Shown here in pieces: positions 38,113 through 47,286 of a stretch of DNA of 64,000 nt. Source of the DNA: Actinomycetes bacterium (GTDB taxonomy: Bacteria; Actinomycetota; Acidimicrobiia; Acidimicrobiales; Ilumatobacteraceae); contig JANYCT010000034.1 in assembly GCA_025360105.1 (NCBI GenBank), positions 1-64,000 on the forward strand, written 5' to 3'. Each line of letters opens with the position of its first letter. Position 1 is the stretch's first letter. The notes below the pieces were generated by a model. It was not told the origin of the DNA. It did no database searches and worked only from the letters and a program-made list of their open reading frames with translations. The position numbers were made by a program, and so were the translations under genes.

Positions 38113-38810
38113 CGCACGACCATACGCCACCACAACTGCAGCAACTGCCGAGCGCTCCGGGCAATCGCGGGGAGACGGAAGAACTGCGACTTGCCCGATG
38201 GCCGGAAGTAATGGTGCACGGGCGTTTCCACGAACCGGGCGCCACGCTCATGGAAGCTCCGCATCATCTCCACACAGATCACACCACTGGTGGATGTCAG
38301 CGGCACGTCGACGACGAGTTGGCGACGGAACAGGCGGAAGTCGCAGTCGGTATCGCACCCCGGGAGCCCGAAGAGGAGCTTCACCACGTGGTGATACACC
38401 CGACCGATAATGATGCGATGCAGGCCGTCACCTCGGCCGATCTTGTAACCCTGAACAATGTCGACATCGGTTGTTGCAAGTGGAATAAGCAGCGCTGCCT
38501 CGCGGGCATCGTACTGGGCATCGCCATCGGTGTAGAAGATCCACTCGTGCCGCGCGGCGGTGAAGCCCGTGATGAGCGCACCGCCGTAGCCACGATTCCG
38601 TTCGTGGTGGATCACACGCAGCCACGGTCTGGCTGTCGCCAGTTCGTCGAGCACTGCGCGCGAGTGGTCGCTCGAACCATCGTTCACCACGATGACCTCG
38701 ACCTGGTCAACGATTGGTTCGAGCGCTCCATATACGTCGTCAACCAACCCGCCGATCGTGTTGGCGTCGTTGTAACACGGAAACATGGCCGACACGCCGC
38801 TGAGTCTCAT
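38109..38810 (-). CDS. family 2 glycosyltransferase
   Basis: SAMFPCYNDANTIGGLVDDV, VIVVNDGSSDHSRAVLDEL, RNRGYGGALITGF, FYTDGDAQYDARE. Confidence 0.92.
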   Translation of the reverse strand: MRLSGVSAMFPCYNDANTIGGLVDDVYGALEPIVDQVEVIVVNDGSSDHSRAVLDELATARPWLRVIHHERNRGYGGALITGFTAARHEWIFYTDGDAQYDAREAALLIPLATTDVDIVQGYKIGRGDGLHRIIIGRVYHHVVKLLFGLPGCDTDCDFRLFRRQLVVDVPLTSTSGVICVEMMRSFHERGARFVETPVHHYFRPSGKSQFFRLPAIARSARQLLQLWWRMVVR

Positions 38811-39853
38811 TGCGACATTCCAGCGAGGGATTGGGCGACGTGGTCCACCTCGGTATCGGTGAGCTCGGGGAAACACGGCAGGCTCACACACTCTGCGGCC
38901 CAGGCAACAGCCTGCGGGCACTCAGTGCGAGCGAAGTGCTGGTAGCCGGGTTGCTGGGTCACGGCCAATGGGTAGTGCACGCCGGTACCGACACCCAGTT
39001 CGGCAAGACGCGCCCGGAACGCGGTGCGATCAGAGGCGCGCACGACGCACTGGTGATACACATGGTCTGGATGAGGTGCGGGCCAACGCAAGTGCGGAGC
39101 AGCCTCGCGATATCGCGCGGCGATGTCTGCGCGACGACGGTTGTCGTCGCGCAGGGTCGGAAGTGCCAGCCGGAGCCATGCCGCTTCGACCTCGGACATA
39201 CGGAAATTTTGGGAGATGTCTTCATGCACGTATAGCTCGGTCATTCCGTGCACGCGCAGCCGGCGAACCGCTGCACCCAGCTCCGGGTCGGCGACGACCA
39301 CGGCTCCGCCATCGCCAATGCCACCAAGGTTCTTGGTGGGATAGAAGCTGTACGCGACCGCAGCGGAGCGACCCTGACTGCCTACCGAGCCGTGAGCCTG
39401 TGCAGCGTCTTCGATCACCAAGAGATCGGTGACGGGCACGTCGGCGGGGCGACCGTACAGGTGCACCACGATGACGGCCTTCGTGCGCTCTGTTCGCGCC
39501 GATTCGATGAGCGCGCCATCGAGATTCGCTGTCTCGGCCTCGACATCGACGAGCACGGGTACCGCGCCCACGGCGCACACCGCAGACGCCGTTGGCACGG
39601 CCGTGAACGCTGGAACAATCACCTCGTCACCCGGGCCTACCCCGAGTGCCGCAAGCGCCAGTTGCAGCGCCGACGCGCCCGACGACACAGCAACCGCATC
39701 GGGCACGATTAGCCATGCAGAGAACTCGCGCTCGAACGCAGACGTCTCGGCCCCGAGCAGGAAACTTCCGCTCGCAGCAATGCGTCGTGCTGCGTCGCCG
39801 AAGGCCCCCGCCAACCGTTGTCCGCGCCGACTCAGATCGACGACAGGTACCAC
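38807..39853 (-). CDS. DegT/DnrJ/EryC1/StrS aminotransferase
   Basis: VSSGASALQLALAALGVGPGDEVIVPAFTAVPTASAV, LLVIEDAAQAHGS, FYPTKNLGGIGDGGAVVV. Confidence 0.94.
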   Translation of the reverse strand: MVPVVDLSRRGQRLAGAFGDAARRIAASGSFLLGAETSAFEREFSAWLIVPDAVAVSSGASALQLALAALGVGPGDEVIVPAFTAVPTASAVCAVGAVPVLVDVEAETANLDGALIESARTERTKAVIVVHLYGRPADVPVTDLLVIEDAAQAHGSVGSQGRSAAVAYSFYPTKNLGGIGDGGAVVVADPELGAAVRRLRVHGMTELYVHEDISQNFRMSEVEAAWLRLALPTLRDDNRRRADIAARYREAAPHLRWPAPHPDHVYHQCVVRASDRTAFRARLAELGVGTGVHYPLAVTQQPGYQHFARTECPQAVAWAAECVSLPCFPELTDTEVDHVAQSLAGMSQ

Positions 39854-40839
39854 GAGTCTCCACGATAGAACGAAACGGTGTCTGCCACACCATCACCGAG
39901 GCTGATGCTGGCCGACCATCCGAGTTCGGCGGCGATACGGCTGCTGTCGGTGTGAAACGAACCGATATCGATGCGCTGATGATCGTGCGGCCACGGAATC
40001 AACTCGAACCCGCCGGTGCTGGCCGCGCTAGCAACGATCAACTCGGCGATCTCGACAAGAGTCGAGTCCTGCGGGTGGCCCACGTTGTAGACGCGGCCGA
40101 CGGCCGCATCGGCCGTCGCAGCGATGAGTGCTGACACGACATCAGAAACGTGTAGACAGTCGCGCCTCTGTAGCCCGTCTCCGAAAATGCGGATCGATTC
40201 AGACTGCAATGCCTTGCGCATGAAGACCGGCAGGAACCCCAGTTCAGCGCTGCTCAGACGCTGGCGCGGCCCATACACGTTCGTGAGACGCAGCGAGGTC
40301 GTGGCCACGTCGTACGCATGGTGATACACCATGTGCAGTTGCTCGCCCGCGAGCTTGGCAACGCCGTTCACGTCAAGCGGATTGGCTGCGGACGTCTCGT
40401 CAACCGGTTGACGATCGACCCTGCCGTACACCTGTCGCGTGCTTGCGTGCACTACTCGGGCTGTTGGGCTCACCCGTCGCAGGGTCTCGAGAAATGCTGC
40501 GTGGTCGAGCGCATTGAGACGAAGATCCTGCTGCGGATCGCGCATAGAGGCCGTATGACTGACCTGCCCAGCGAGGTTGAACACCACCTGTGCGCCATCG
40601 AGCACGTCGTCGACACGATCGTCGCCGATGTTGGCCACGATGATCTCAACGGCGAGTCCATCGACGTTATGAAAGCTGCCGCCGTGTTCGGCCACGAGCG
40701 CGTCGATCACACGCACCTCGGCACCCATCGCAACAAGCGAGTGCGTCAAGTTCGAACCGATGAAGCCCAATCCGCCGGTGACCACACAGACAACACCGCT
40801 GAGGTCTCGGGCCTCCGCGGACGAAGTCGTGTCAATCAC
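39832..40839 (-). CDS. NAD-dependent epimerase/dehydratase
   Basis: VVTGGLGFIGSNLTHSL, FNLAGQVSHTASM, ASTRQVYG, TSLRLTNVYGPRQ; GTG start. Confidence 0.92.
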   Translation of the reverse strand: MIDTTSSAEARDLSGVVCVVTGGLGFIGSNLTHSLVAMGAEVRVIDALVAEHGGSFHNVDGLAVEIIVANIGDDRVDDVLDGAQVVFNLAGQVSHTASMRDPQQDLRLNALDHAAFLETLRRVSPTARVVHASTRQVYGRVDRQPVDETSAANPLDVNGVAKLAGEQLHMVYHHAYDVATTSLRLTNVYGPRQRLSSAELGFLPVFMRKALQSESIRIFGDGLQRRDCLHVSDVVSALIAATADAAVGRVYNVGHPQDSTLVEIAELIVASAASTGGFELIPWPHDHQRIDIGSFHTDSSRIAAELGWSASISLGDGVADTVSFYRGDSWYLSSI

Positions 40840-40930
40840 GCCGCCGAAGTTACCGCATTGATACAGCTCGTATACCGGCACCGTCGAAGTCGTCGAGCAG
40901 CCAGCACGACGACAGCGGGGCTGCCACAAT

Positions 40931-41674
40931 GTGATGATGGATGCCGATGAGTACCGCCGTATGGCCGCGAACAGCGACCGGCATTGGTGGTACCGAAGCA
41001 CACGCGCTCTGCTTCGTCAGCTCATCGAGCCACAACTTCGCCTCCAGCCCGACGACGTTTTCCTCGATGCCGCCGGCGGCACGGGCGCAACCGGCGCGTG
41101 GCTGCACGAGCACGCGCCGACAGTGCTCGCCGATTACGAGGCGGTGGCACTGCAGATCGCGCGCGACGCTGCACCGGGCTACCGCCCGGTGCAGGCAGAC
41201 CTCAATCACCTTCCCTTCGCGGAAGGGTCCTTTTCGTTGGTGCTCTGTGTCACTGCGCTGTATCACCGCTTGAACCCCGATCCCGCTGCCGTGGTGCGCG
41301 ACTTTGCACGCATCGTCCGTCCAGGGGGACTCGTCTGCCTGATGGAGCCGGCCAACAAGCGACTCTGGCGCAGCCACGACGAGATCACTCACGCGGCGCG
41401 TCGGTTCAGTCTGGCCGAGTTACGTGCCACCGCCGATGGAGCGGGCCTCGAGATCATCAGAGCCACCTACGCGTATAGCTTCTTGACGCCACCAGCCTTC
41501 ATCATGGGATGGCTCGATCGGCGCGGCAAGGGCGGCGGCAGCGACGTAGACAGAAACCAGTCGGGACTCGGCGGCATTCTCGGGGTGCTCGCCACGCTCG
41601 AGCGGCGTTTGTTGCGACACTTCAACATGCCCTTCGGACTGTCGGCAATCGTCATCGGGCGAAAGCCGCTGTAA
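40931..41674 (+). CDS. class I SAM-dependent methyltransferase
   Basis: VFLDAAGGTGATGAWL, ALQIARDA, VQADLNHLPFAEGSFSLVLCVTALYHRL, RPGGLVCLMEPA. Confidence 0.88.
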   Translation: MMMDADEYRRMAANSDRHWWYRSTRALLRQLIEPQLRLQPDDVFLDAAGGTGATGAWLHEHAPTVLADYEAVALQIARDAAPGYRPVQADLNHLPFAEGSFSLVLCVTALYHRLNPDPAAVVRDFARIVRPGGLVCLMEPANKRLWRSHDEITHAARRFSLAELRATADGAGLEIIRATYAYSFLTPPAFIMGWLDRRGKGGGSDVDRNQSGLGGILGVLATLERRLLRHFNMPFGLSAIVIGRKPL

Positions 41675-41712
41675 TCCGTCGGCGTCGCCTCGCCCGCACT
41701 ACCGTTCGGGAC

Positions 41713-42750
41713 GTGACGATCAAGCTTGGATACAACACCGGATACTGGGGCAGCGGCCCGCCCGCTGGAGCGCTCGACTCGATTCAGGAGGCAGAGCGAC
41801 TCGGGTTCGACAGCATCTGGACAGCCGAGGCGTACGGCAGCGACTGCCTCACACCACTCGCCTGGTGGGGCGCGCATACCTCGTCGGTGAAACTCGGCAC
41901 TGCGATCACGCAGATGAGTGCGCGCACGCCCGCTGCAACGGCGATGGCCGCGATGACGATCGATCACCTGAGCGGTGGTCGGTTCATCCTCGGTCTCGGC
42001 GCCAGCGGTCCGCAGGTGGTCGAGGGTTGGTATGGCCAGCCGTATCCCAAGCCGCTGGCACGAACCCGCGAGTATGTGGAAATCGTGCGATCGATCATCC
42101 GCCGCGACCAGCCGGTGAGCCACCACGGCGAGTTCTACAACATGCCCTATGTCGGCGGCGCCGGGATCGGCAAGCCGCTCAAGAGCACCATCCACCCGCT
42201 GCGCGCCGAGATCCCGATCTACCTCGGAGCAGAAGGTCCGAAGAACGTTGCGCTCTCGGCCGAGATCTGCGACGGGTGGCTCCCGCTGTTCTTCAGCCCG
42301 AAAGAGGACACGTTTTATCGCAACTGTCTCGCGCAGGGTTTCGCAGCGAGCGGTGACGCTAACAAGGCCGACCGATTCGAGGTCGCATCGACGGTAATGA
42401 TCGTGCCGGGCGCCGACGCTGAGCAGTGTGCCGATCTCGTGCGCCCGTTTCTCGCGCTTTACGCCGGCGGAATGGGCGCACGCGACGTGAACTTCCACTT
42501 CGAGGTGTTCGCTCGCATGGGTTACGAAGACGTGGCGCTCAAAGTGCAGGACCTGTATCTGCAGGGCAAGAAGGCCGAAGCCGCCGCAGCGATTCCCCTG
42601 GCGATGGTGCAAGACGTCGCGTTGGTGGGGCCACCCGACAAGATCAAAGACGAGCTGCAACTCTGGAAGGAGACCTGTATCACCACCTTTTTGGTGAGCG
42701 GGCCCAAAGAGGTGCTTCCGCTGTACGCAGACCTGATCCTCGGCGCGTAA
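41713..42750 (+). CDS. LLM-class F420-dependent oxidoreductase
   Basis: IKLGYNTGYWG, EAERLGFDSIWTAEAYGSDCLTPLAW, IDHLSGGRFILGLGASGPQVVEGWYG. Confidence 0.93.
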   Translation: MTIKLGYNTGYWGSGPPAGALDSIQEAERLGFDSIWTAEAYGSDCLTPLAWWGAHTSSVKLGTAITQMSARTPAATAMAAMTIDHLSGGRFILGLGASGPQVVEGWYGQPYPKPLARTREYVEIVRSIIRRDQPVSHHGEFYNMPYVGGAGIGKPLKSTIHPLRAEIPIYLGAEGPKNVALSAEICDGWLPLFFSPKEDTFYRNCLAQGFAASGDANKADRFEVASTVMIVPGADAEQCADLVRPFLALYAGGMGARDVNFHFEVFARMGYEDVALKVQDLYLQGKKAEAAAAIPLAMVQDVALVGPPDKIKDELQLWKETCITTFLVSGPKEVLPLYADLILGA

Positions 42751-42900
42751 CTCGGTCGCTGCGGCCTGCGGCATGCGGCATGCGGCATTCCGCTCAGTGT
42801 GACCATCGACCGCGTATCGGGCGCGGATACCGCGTTGATGCCCCAAGATAGTTGCGGTCTGCAACTATGCTTGCCGAGTCCCCTCACCTGCGAGTTGTCG

Positions 42901-44232
42901 ATGAACACCTCCGTTTCCCCACCGAGAACGAAATCCACGGCGCACCCGGGCACTGCCCGAGCAGCTCTTGGCTATCGAGATTTTCGGATCCTGTGGATCG
43001 GGCTGTTCGCCAGCAACGTCGGCACGTGGATGCAGAACCTCGCCCTGCCCGCATACATCGACAACCGCACCCACCAAGCCACCTGGGTGGCGATTATGGG
43101 CTTCGCGCAGCTCGGCCCACTGCTGTTGCTGTCGATCCCCGGCGGAGTACTCGCCGATCGCTTCCCGCGTCGACCGTGGCTCATCACCAACCAAGCCATG
43201 CAACTGGTATTCGCCGTCGCGATTGCGTTTCTGATCGCGCGCAACTCATCGCTGTGGGCAATCTTTGCCATACAGCTCGGTATCGGCATTTTCAATGCCC
43301 TTGGCGCTCCGGCAATGCAGTCCTCGATTCCGCTGCTGATCAGTAGAGAAGATCTTCCCGGTGCGCTGAGCTTGAACTCGGTGATGCTCAATGGCTCGCG
43401 GGTCATCGGGCCCGCACTCGCTGCCGCCCTGATCGGCTTCGGCGTCACGGTGCCGCAAATCTTCGTGATCAACGCCGGCACCTACCTGTTCGCGATCGCT
43501 GGTATCGCGATCATCACCATCCCACACGTACAGAGCCAGGCCGTCGAGCGCGGCGTGCAGAAGCTGCTCGTCGGTCTGCGCATCGCACGGTCGCGCAGCG
43601 TGCTCAGCCGCATGTTGCTCGCGATGACTGCGTTCTCGTTCTTCTGCCTTCCCTACGTGAGCTTGTTCCCATCAATTGCCCGCCTGAACTTCGGTATCCC
43701 CGCGAGTAGCGCAACGTACAAGTGGCTGTACGCCACGTGGGGCTTGGGCGCCGCCCTGGGCGGGCTCGCGTGCGGCAGCGTGCTGCTGCGCTTCGACCGG
43801 CGAAAGCTCATCACGTTCGCGTTTCGCGGCTTTGCCGTGAGCATGTTTGCCTTTGCGTTGGCGCGCGGCCCGGAGCTCGCAATTCCCATCGGGTTCCTGC
43901 TCGGATTCTTCTACTTCATGGCAGTCACGCCGATGGTCACCGTGTTCCAGACGAACATGCGCGACCACGAACGCGCCCGCGTGATGTCGCTGTGGTTCAT
44001 GGCGTTCGGTGGCACCGTCACCCTCGGTGCGTTGACATTTGGCCCGGTAGTCGACAGGGTCGGGCCGCGTCCGGTTCTGTTCGTCGCAGTGGTCGCCGCG
44101 CTTGTGTTGAGTTGGTGGACCGACCTGATCCGCAGGCCAGCGCAGCTACTCACCGATGAAGAGCGCGGCGAGCCGTTCCAGCCCCGCAACGCGACTGCCC
44201 TTGATGAGCACGGCGTCGTTGCTGGCGAGTGA
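42901..44232 (+). CDS. MFS transporter (EntS-like)
   Basis: YRDFRILWIGLFASNVGTWMQNLALPAYI, IPGGVLADRFPRRPWLI. Confidence 0.92.
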   Translation: MNTSVSPPRTKSTAHPGTARAALGYRDFRILWIGLFASNVGTWMQNLALPAYIDNRTHQATWVAIMGFAQLGPLLLLSIPGGVLADRFPRRPWLITNQAMQLVFAVAIAFLIARNSSLWAIFAIQLGIGIFNALGAPAMQSSIPLLISREDLPGALSLNSVMLNGSRVIGPALAAALIGFGVTVPQIFVINAGTYLFAIAGIAIITIPHVQSQAVERGVQKLLVGLRIARSRSVLSRMLLAMTAFSFFCLPYVSLFPSIARLNFGIPASSATYKWLYATWGLGAALGGLACGSVLLRFDRRKLITFAFRGFAVSMFAFALARGPELAIPIGFLLGFFYFMAVTPMVTVFQTNMRDHERARVMSLWFMAFGGTVTLGALTFGPVVDRVGPRPVLFVAVVAALVLSWWTDLIRRPAQLLTDEERGEPFQPRNATALDEHGVVAGE

Positions 44233-45444
44233 GCGCAACACCTCGAGCGCGTCGTCTCGGGCGGGCACGCCGTAGAGATCGGTACCGACCGCGACGAGTT
44301 CGATGTTGTGCTGCGCCAGCAACGCCGCGATGTCTGCGTGATCCTGTACCGGATCGGCCAGTTCGGCCATTGCGCCGAGCACTGCGACGCGGCGGCCGCT
44401 GATCTGCAACGACAACAGCGCCTCAATGGCAGCGCGCATCGAGGCAGGATTCGCGTTGTAAGCGTCGTTGACCACTACCGCACCACCGGTGTGCCGGGTG
44501 ATCTCCATCCGCCACGGCGAGAGATGGGCATGTGCGAGAGCGGCCGAAGCGGCAGCAAGGTCAACCCCGCAGAGCAAAGCAACGGTGAGCGCTGCGGCCG
44601 CGTTCATCGCCATGTGTTCACCACTGACGGCGAGAGCGACAGTCTCGTGTCCCCACGGCGTCCGCAAGACGAAACGAGCGCGAGCAAGTTCATCGAGCAC
44701 GAGCTGATCGATCTGTACGTCGGCGTTGGTCGAGCGGCCAAAGGTGATCACCGGACACGCCGCAATGCTCGACATCGCAAGCACGCGATGGTCATCGGCG
44801 TTGAGTATTGCCGTTCCGTCGCCCGGTAGCGCTGCGATCAGTTCGCGCTTGGCGAGGGCAACTCCCTCGATGCCCCCCACGAGTTCGGTATGGGCCTCGG
44901 CCACCCGGGTGACGACACCGATATCAGGCCGTCCCACCTCGCACAGCCGCGAGATCTGACCGAATCCGCGCATCCCCATCTCGAGCACCAGGGCCTCGGT
45001 GTCGTCGGGAGCATTCAGAATCGTCACGGGCAGACCCTGCTCGTTGTTGAAGCTGCGCTCGCTCGCGGCCGTGCGCAAACCTGCCGCGAGCGCGGCCCGA
45101 GCAAGGTCCTTCGTGCTCGTCTTGCCCACCGAGCCTGTAATACCCACGACGCGAGCAGCGAGTCGCGAACGTGCCCAGCGGCCGAGTCGCATCAGGGCGT
45201 CAGCGGTATCGGTAACAACGATTGCAGTACCAGAGCCCGGCTCGCGCTGGGTCAGGTAGGCACCGGCGCCGTTGCGGAGCGCCGCCGAAATGAACTCGTG
45301 ACCGTCACGATCGGCGACCAGCGCAACGAAGAGTTGTCCGGCGAGCAGCGCACGGCTGTCGAAGGACACACCATCAAGCTCTGCATCGGGTCCGAACAGG
45401 GTTCCACCGGTTGCGGCGGCCACATCGCTCCCACGAAATCGCAT
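44146..45444 (-). CDS. murF: UDP-N-acetylmuramoyl-tripeptide-D-alanyl-D-alanine ligase
   Basis: FDSRALLAGQLFVAL, VVGITGSVGKTSTKDL, LVLEMGMRGFGQI, VVNDAYNANPASMRAA; convergent overlap with MFS gene. Confidence 0.95.
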   Translation of the reverse strand: MRFRGSDVAAATGGTLFGPDAELDGVSFDSRALLAGQLFVALVADRDGHEFISAALRNGAGAYLTQREPGSGTAIVVTDTADALMRLGRWARSRLAARVVGITGSVGKTSTKDLARAALAAGLRTAASERSFNNEQGLPVTILNAPDDTEALVLEMGMRGFGQISRLCEVGRPDIGVVTRVAEAHTELVGGIEGVALAKRELIAALPGDGTAILNADDHRVLAMSSIAACPVITFGRSTNADVQIDQLVLDELARARFVLRTPWGHETVALAVSGEHMAMNAAAALTVALLCGVDLAAASAALAHAHLSPWRMEITRHTGGAVVVNDAYNANPASMRAAIEALLSLQISGRRVAVLGAMAELADPVQDHADIAALLAQHNIELVAVGTDLYGVPARDDALEVLRSLASNDAVLIKGSRVAGLERLAALFIGE

Positions 45445-45552
45445 AGTGGCACGGTAGTGGCCGCTACCGACGATGCCTGAGGATGCCTGCCGAGCCACGT
45501 TGCGGCGAGTCGATGCCGGAGACAGCCCTGCACCGACGGCTACCGTTACGAC

Positions 45553-46623
45553 ATGGACGACCGAGTCAACCTCATCGTGATCTTCGGCGGACAATCGGCC
45601 GAGCACGATGTCAGCTGCGTCACCGCAACACACGTGCTGCGCGCCGTCGACCAGACCCGCTACCGGATCACACCCATCGGCATCAACCGTGACGGTCAAT
45701 GGCAGCTCGCCACCGCCGCGCTCGCAGCGCTCGCCGCCGGCCCGGCAGCACTCCCCGATCGCCTCGAGGCAACCGGCGAGGAACTGTCGCCCACCCCCAT
45801 GCTCACCGCCGCTGCCTCGGCCGGACCGGTGGTGGTGATCCCGCTGCTGCACGGGCCACTGGGCGAGGACGGCACGGTGCAGGGATTACTCGAACTCATG
45901 GACGTGCCCTACGTGGGCAGCGGCGTGCTGGGTTCGGCCGTTGGAATGGACAAGGCACTCGCCAAGGAGGTGCTCGGGTTCCACGGGATCGCGCAGGCGC
46001 GCTGGGTGAGCCTGCGCGAGCACGAACTCACCCCAACTCGGTTGGTGGCGATCGCTGACGAACTCGGGTTGCCGGTGTTCGTCAAGCCCTCGAACATGGG
46101 CTCGTCAGTCGGCGTGAGCAAGGCCTCCACGATCGAGGAACTGCAGGCGTCGGTCGAGCACGCGCTGAGCTACGACGAGTGGGTGGTCATCGAAGAAGCC
46201 ATCGTCGGGCGAGAGATCGAAGTCGCCGTGCTCGGCAACCTCGACCCACAGGCCAGCGCCCCCGGCGAGATCGTTCCCGGCAAGGACTTCTACGATTACG
46301 AAGACAAGTACCTTGCCGATGGCGCGCAGTTGTTGATCCCTGCACCGCTGACAGAAGCACAGTCCACTGAGGTGCGCGCCCGCGCCGTGCAGGTGTATCA
46401 GGCGCTGCGCTGCGAAGGCCTGGCCCGCGTCGACTTCTTCTTCGAGGAATCAGCGAGAGGTTTTCTCATCAACGAGGTCAACACGATGCCCGGATTCACG
46501 CCCATCTCGATGTACCCGAAGATGTGGCAGCACAGCGGGCTCGCCTACCCCGAACTCGTCGATCGCCTCATCGACCTCGCCTTCGAGCGACACGATCGTC
46601 GTCGCCGAAACACCAAGCGCTGA
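45553..46623 (+). CDS. ddl: D-alanine-D-alanine ligase
   Basis: VIFGGQSAEHDVSCVTA, LHGPLGEDGTVQGLLELMDVPYVGSGVLGSAVGMDK, INEVNTMPGFTPISMYPKMW. Confidence 0.97.
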   Translation: MDDRVNLIVIFGGQSAEHDVSCVTATHVLRAVDQTRYRITPIGINRDGQWQLATAALAALAAGPAALPDRLEATGEELSPTPMLTAAASAGPVVVIPLLHGPLGEDGTVQGLLELMDVPYVGSGVLGSAVGMDKALAKEVLGFHGIAQARWVSLREHELTPTRLVAIADELGLPVFVKPSNMGSSVGVSKASTIEELQASVEHALSYDEWVVIEEAIVGREIEVAVLGNLDPQASAPGEIVPGKDFYDYEDKYLADGAQLLIPAPLTEAQSTEVRARAVQVYQALRCEGLARVDFFFEESARGFLINEVNTMPGFTPISMYPKMWQHSGLAYPELVDRLIDLAFERHDRRRRNTKR

Positions 46624-46628
46624 AGTCG

Positions 46629-47228
46629 TCAGGGGCGAAGCGCGGCGAGCAGGAACTCGGTGAGCTCTCGGCGGAGTCGGCGTAAGCCCGCCGTGGTGCC
46701 CTGCCATTCGACTGCCGCAAGCGCAGTAGGTTCGGTGGCGATGCCGGTCACCGTCGCATAAGCGAGCGAAACGACCAGACCAGGGTCGGCCTGGCGGAGT
46801 CGGCCGGCGGCCATCTCCTGCTCAAGATAGTCGGTGGCGCGACGCACGAACGGACGCACGCGCATGGTGAGCCGTTCGGCGTGCTCGGGTGACAGGCGAC
46901 TGACTTCGCGCACGAGACCCAACAGCGCCGGACGACGCACGGCCGGACGAAAGACAGCGTTGACCACGGCCTCCACCCTGGCGAGAGGTTCGTCGGGGGC
47001 AGCACGCACGGCGGCTTCGATCACGGCCGCCAACTCGCTGGCAGTCTGCTCGAGCACGGCATCGAGCAGCTCGTCTTTCGACGGAAACCAGTACAGCACG
47101 GTCTGTTTGGCGACGCCGACGACGCCCGCGATGTCGTCGAGCGACACGGCGGCAAAGCCCCGACCCCCGAACAGGTCGACGCTGGCTTCGAGGATCGATG
47201 CTCGTGTCGTGCCTTTTCGGGTAACCAT
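46629..47228 (-). CDS. TetR family transcriptional regulator
   Basis: RASILEASVDLFGGRGFAAVSLDDIAGVVGVAKQTVLYWFPSKDELLDAV. Confidence 0.94.
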   Translation of the reverse strand: MVTRKGTTRASILEASVDLFGGRGFAAVSLDDIAGVVGVAKQTVLYWFPSKDELLDAVLEQTASELAAVIEAAVRAAPDEPLARVEAVVNAVFRPAVRRPALLGLVREVSRLSPEHAERLTMRVRPFVRRATDYLEQEMAAGRLRQADPGLVVSLAYATVTGIATEPTALAAVEWQGTTAGLRRLRRELTEFLLAALRP

Positions 47229-47234
47229 CGCTCT

Positions 47235-47248
47235 CTACCATATGGTAG
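47235..47248. promoter_or_regulatory. palindromic operator candidate CTACCATATGGTAG
   Basis: Perfect 14-bp palindrome in the 59-bp divergent intergenic gap between the TetR gene and the FAR-HAD gene. Confidence 0.7.
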
Positions 47249-47286
47249 AAAGAGACCTGTGAAAACGATTGCGGGGCTGTCACGCC

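Noticed and set aside
42765-42795. Short (tgcggca)n-like repeat after the LLM gene
   Set aside because: Only about three imperfect units; too short to separate from chance in GC-rich DNA.
41467-42864. 465-aa minus-strand ORF antisense to the LLM oxidoreductase
   Set aside because: Antisense shadow; the LLM protein is unambiguous on the plus strand.
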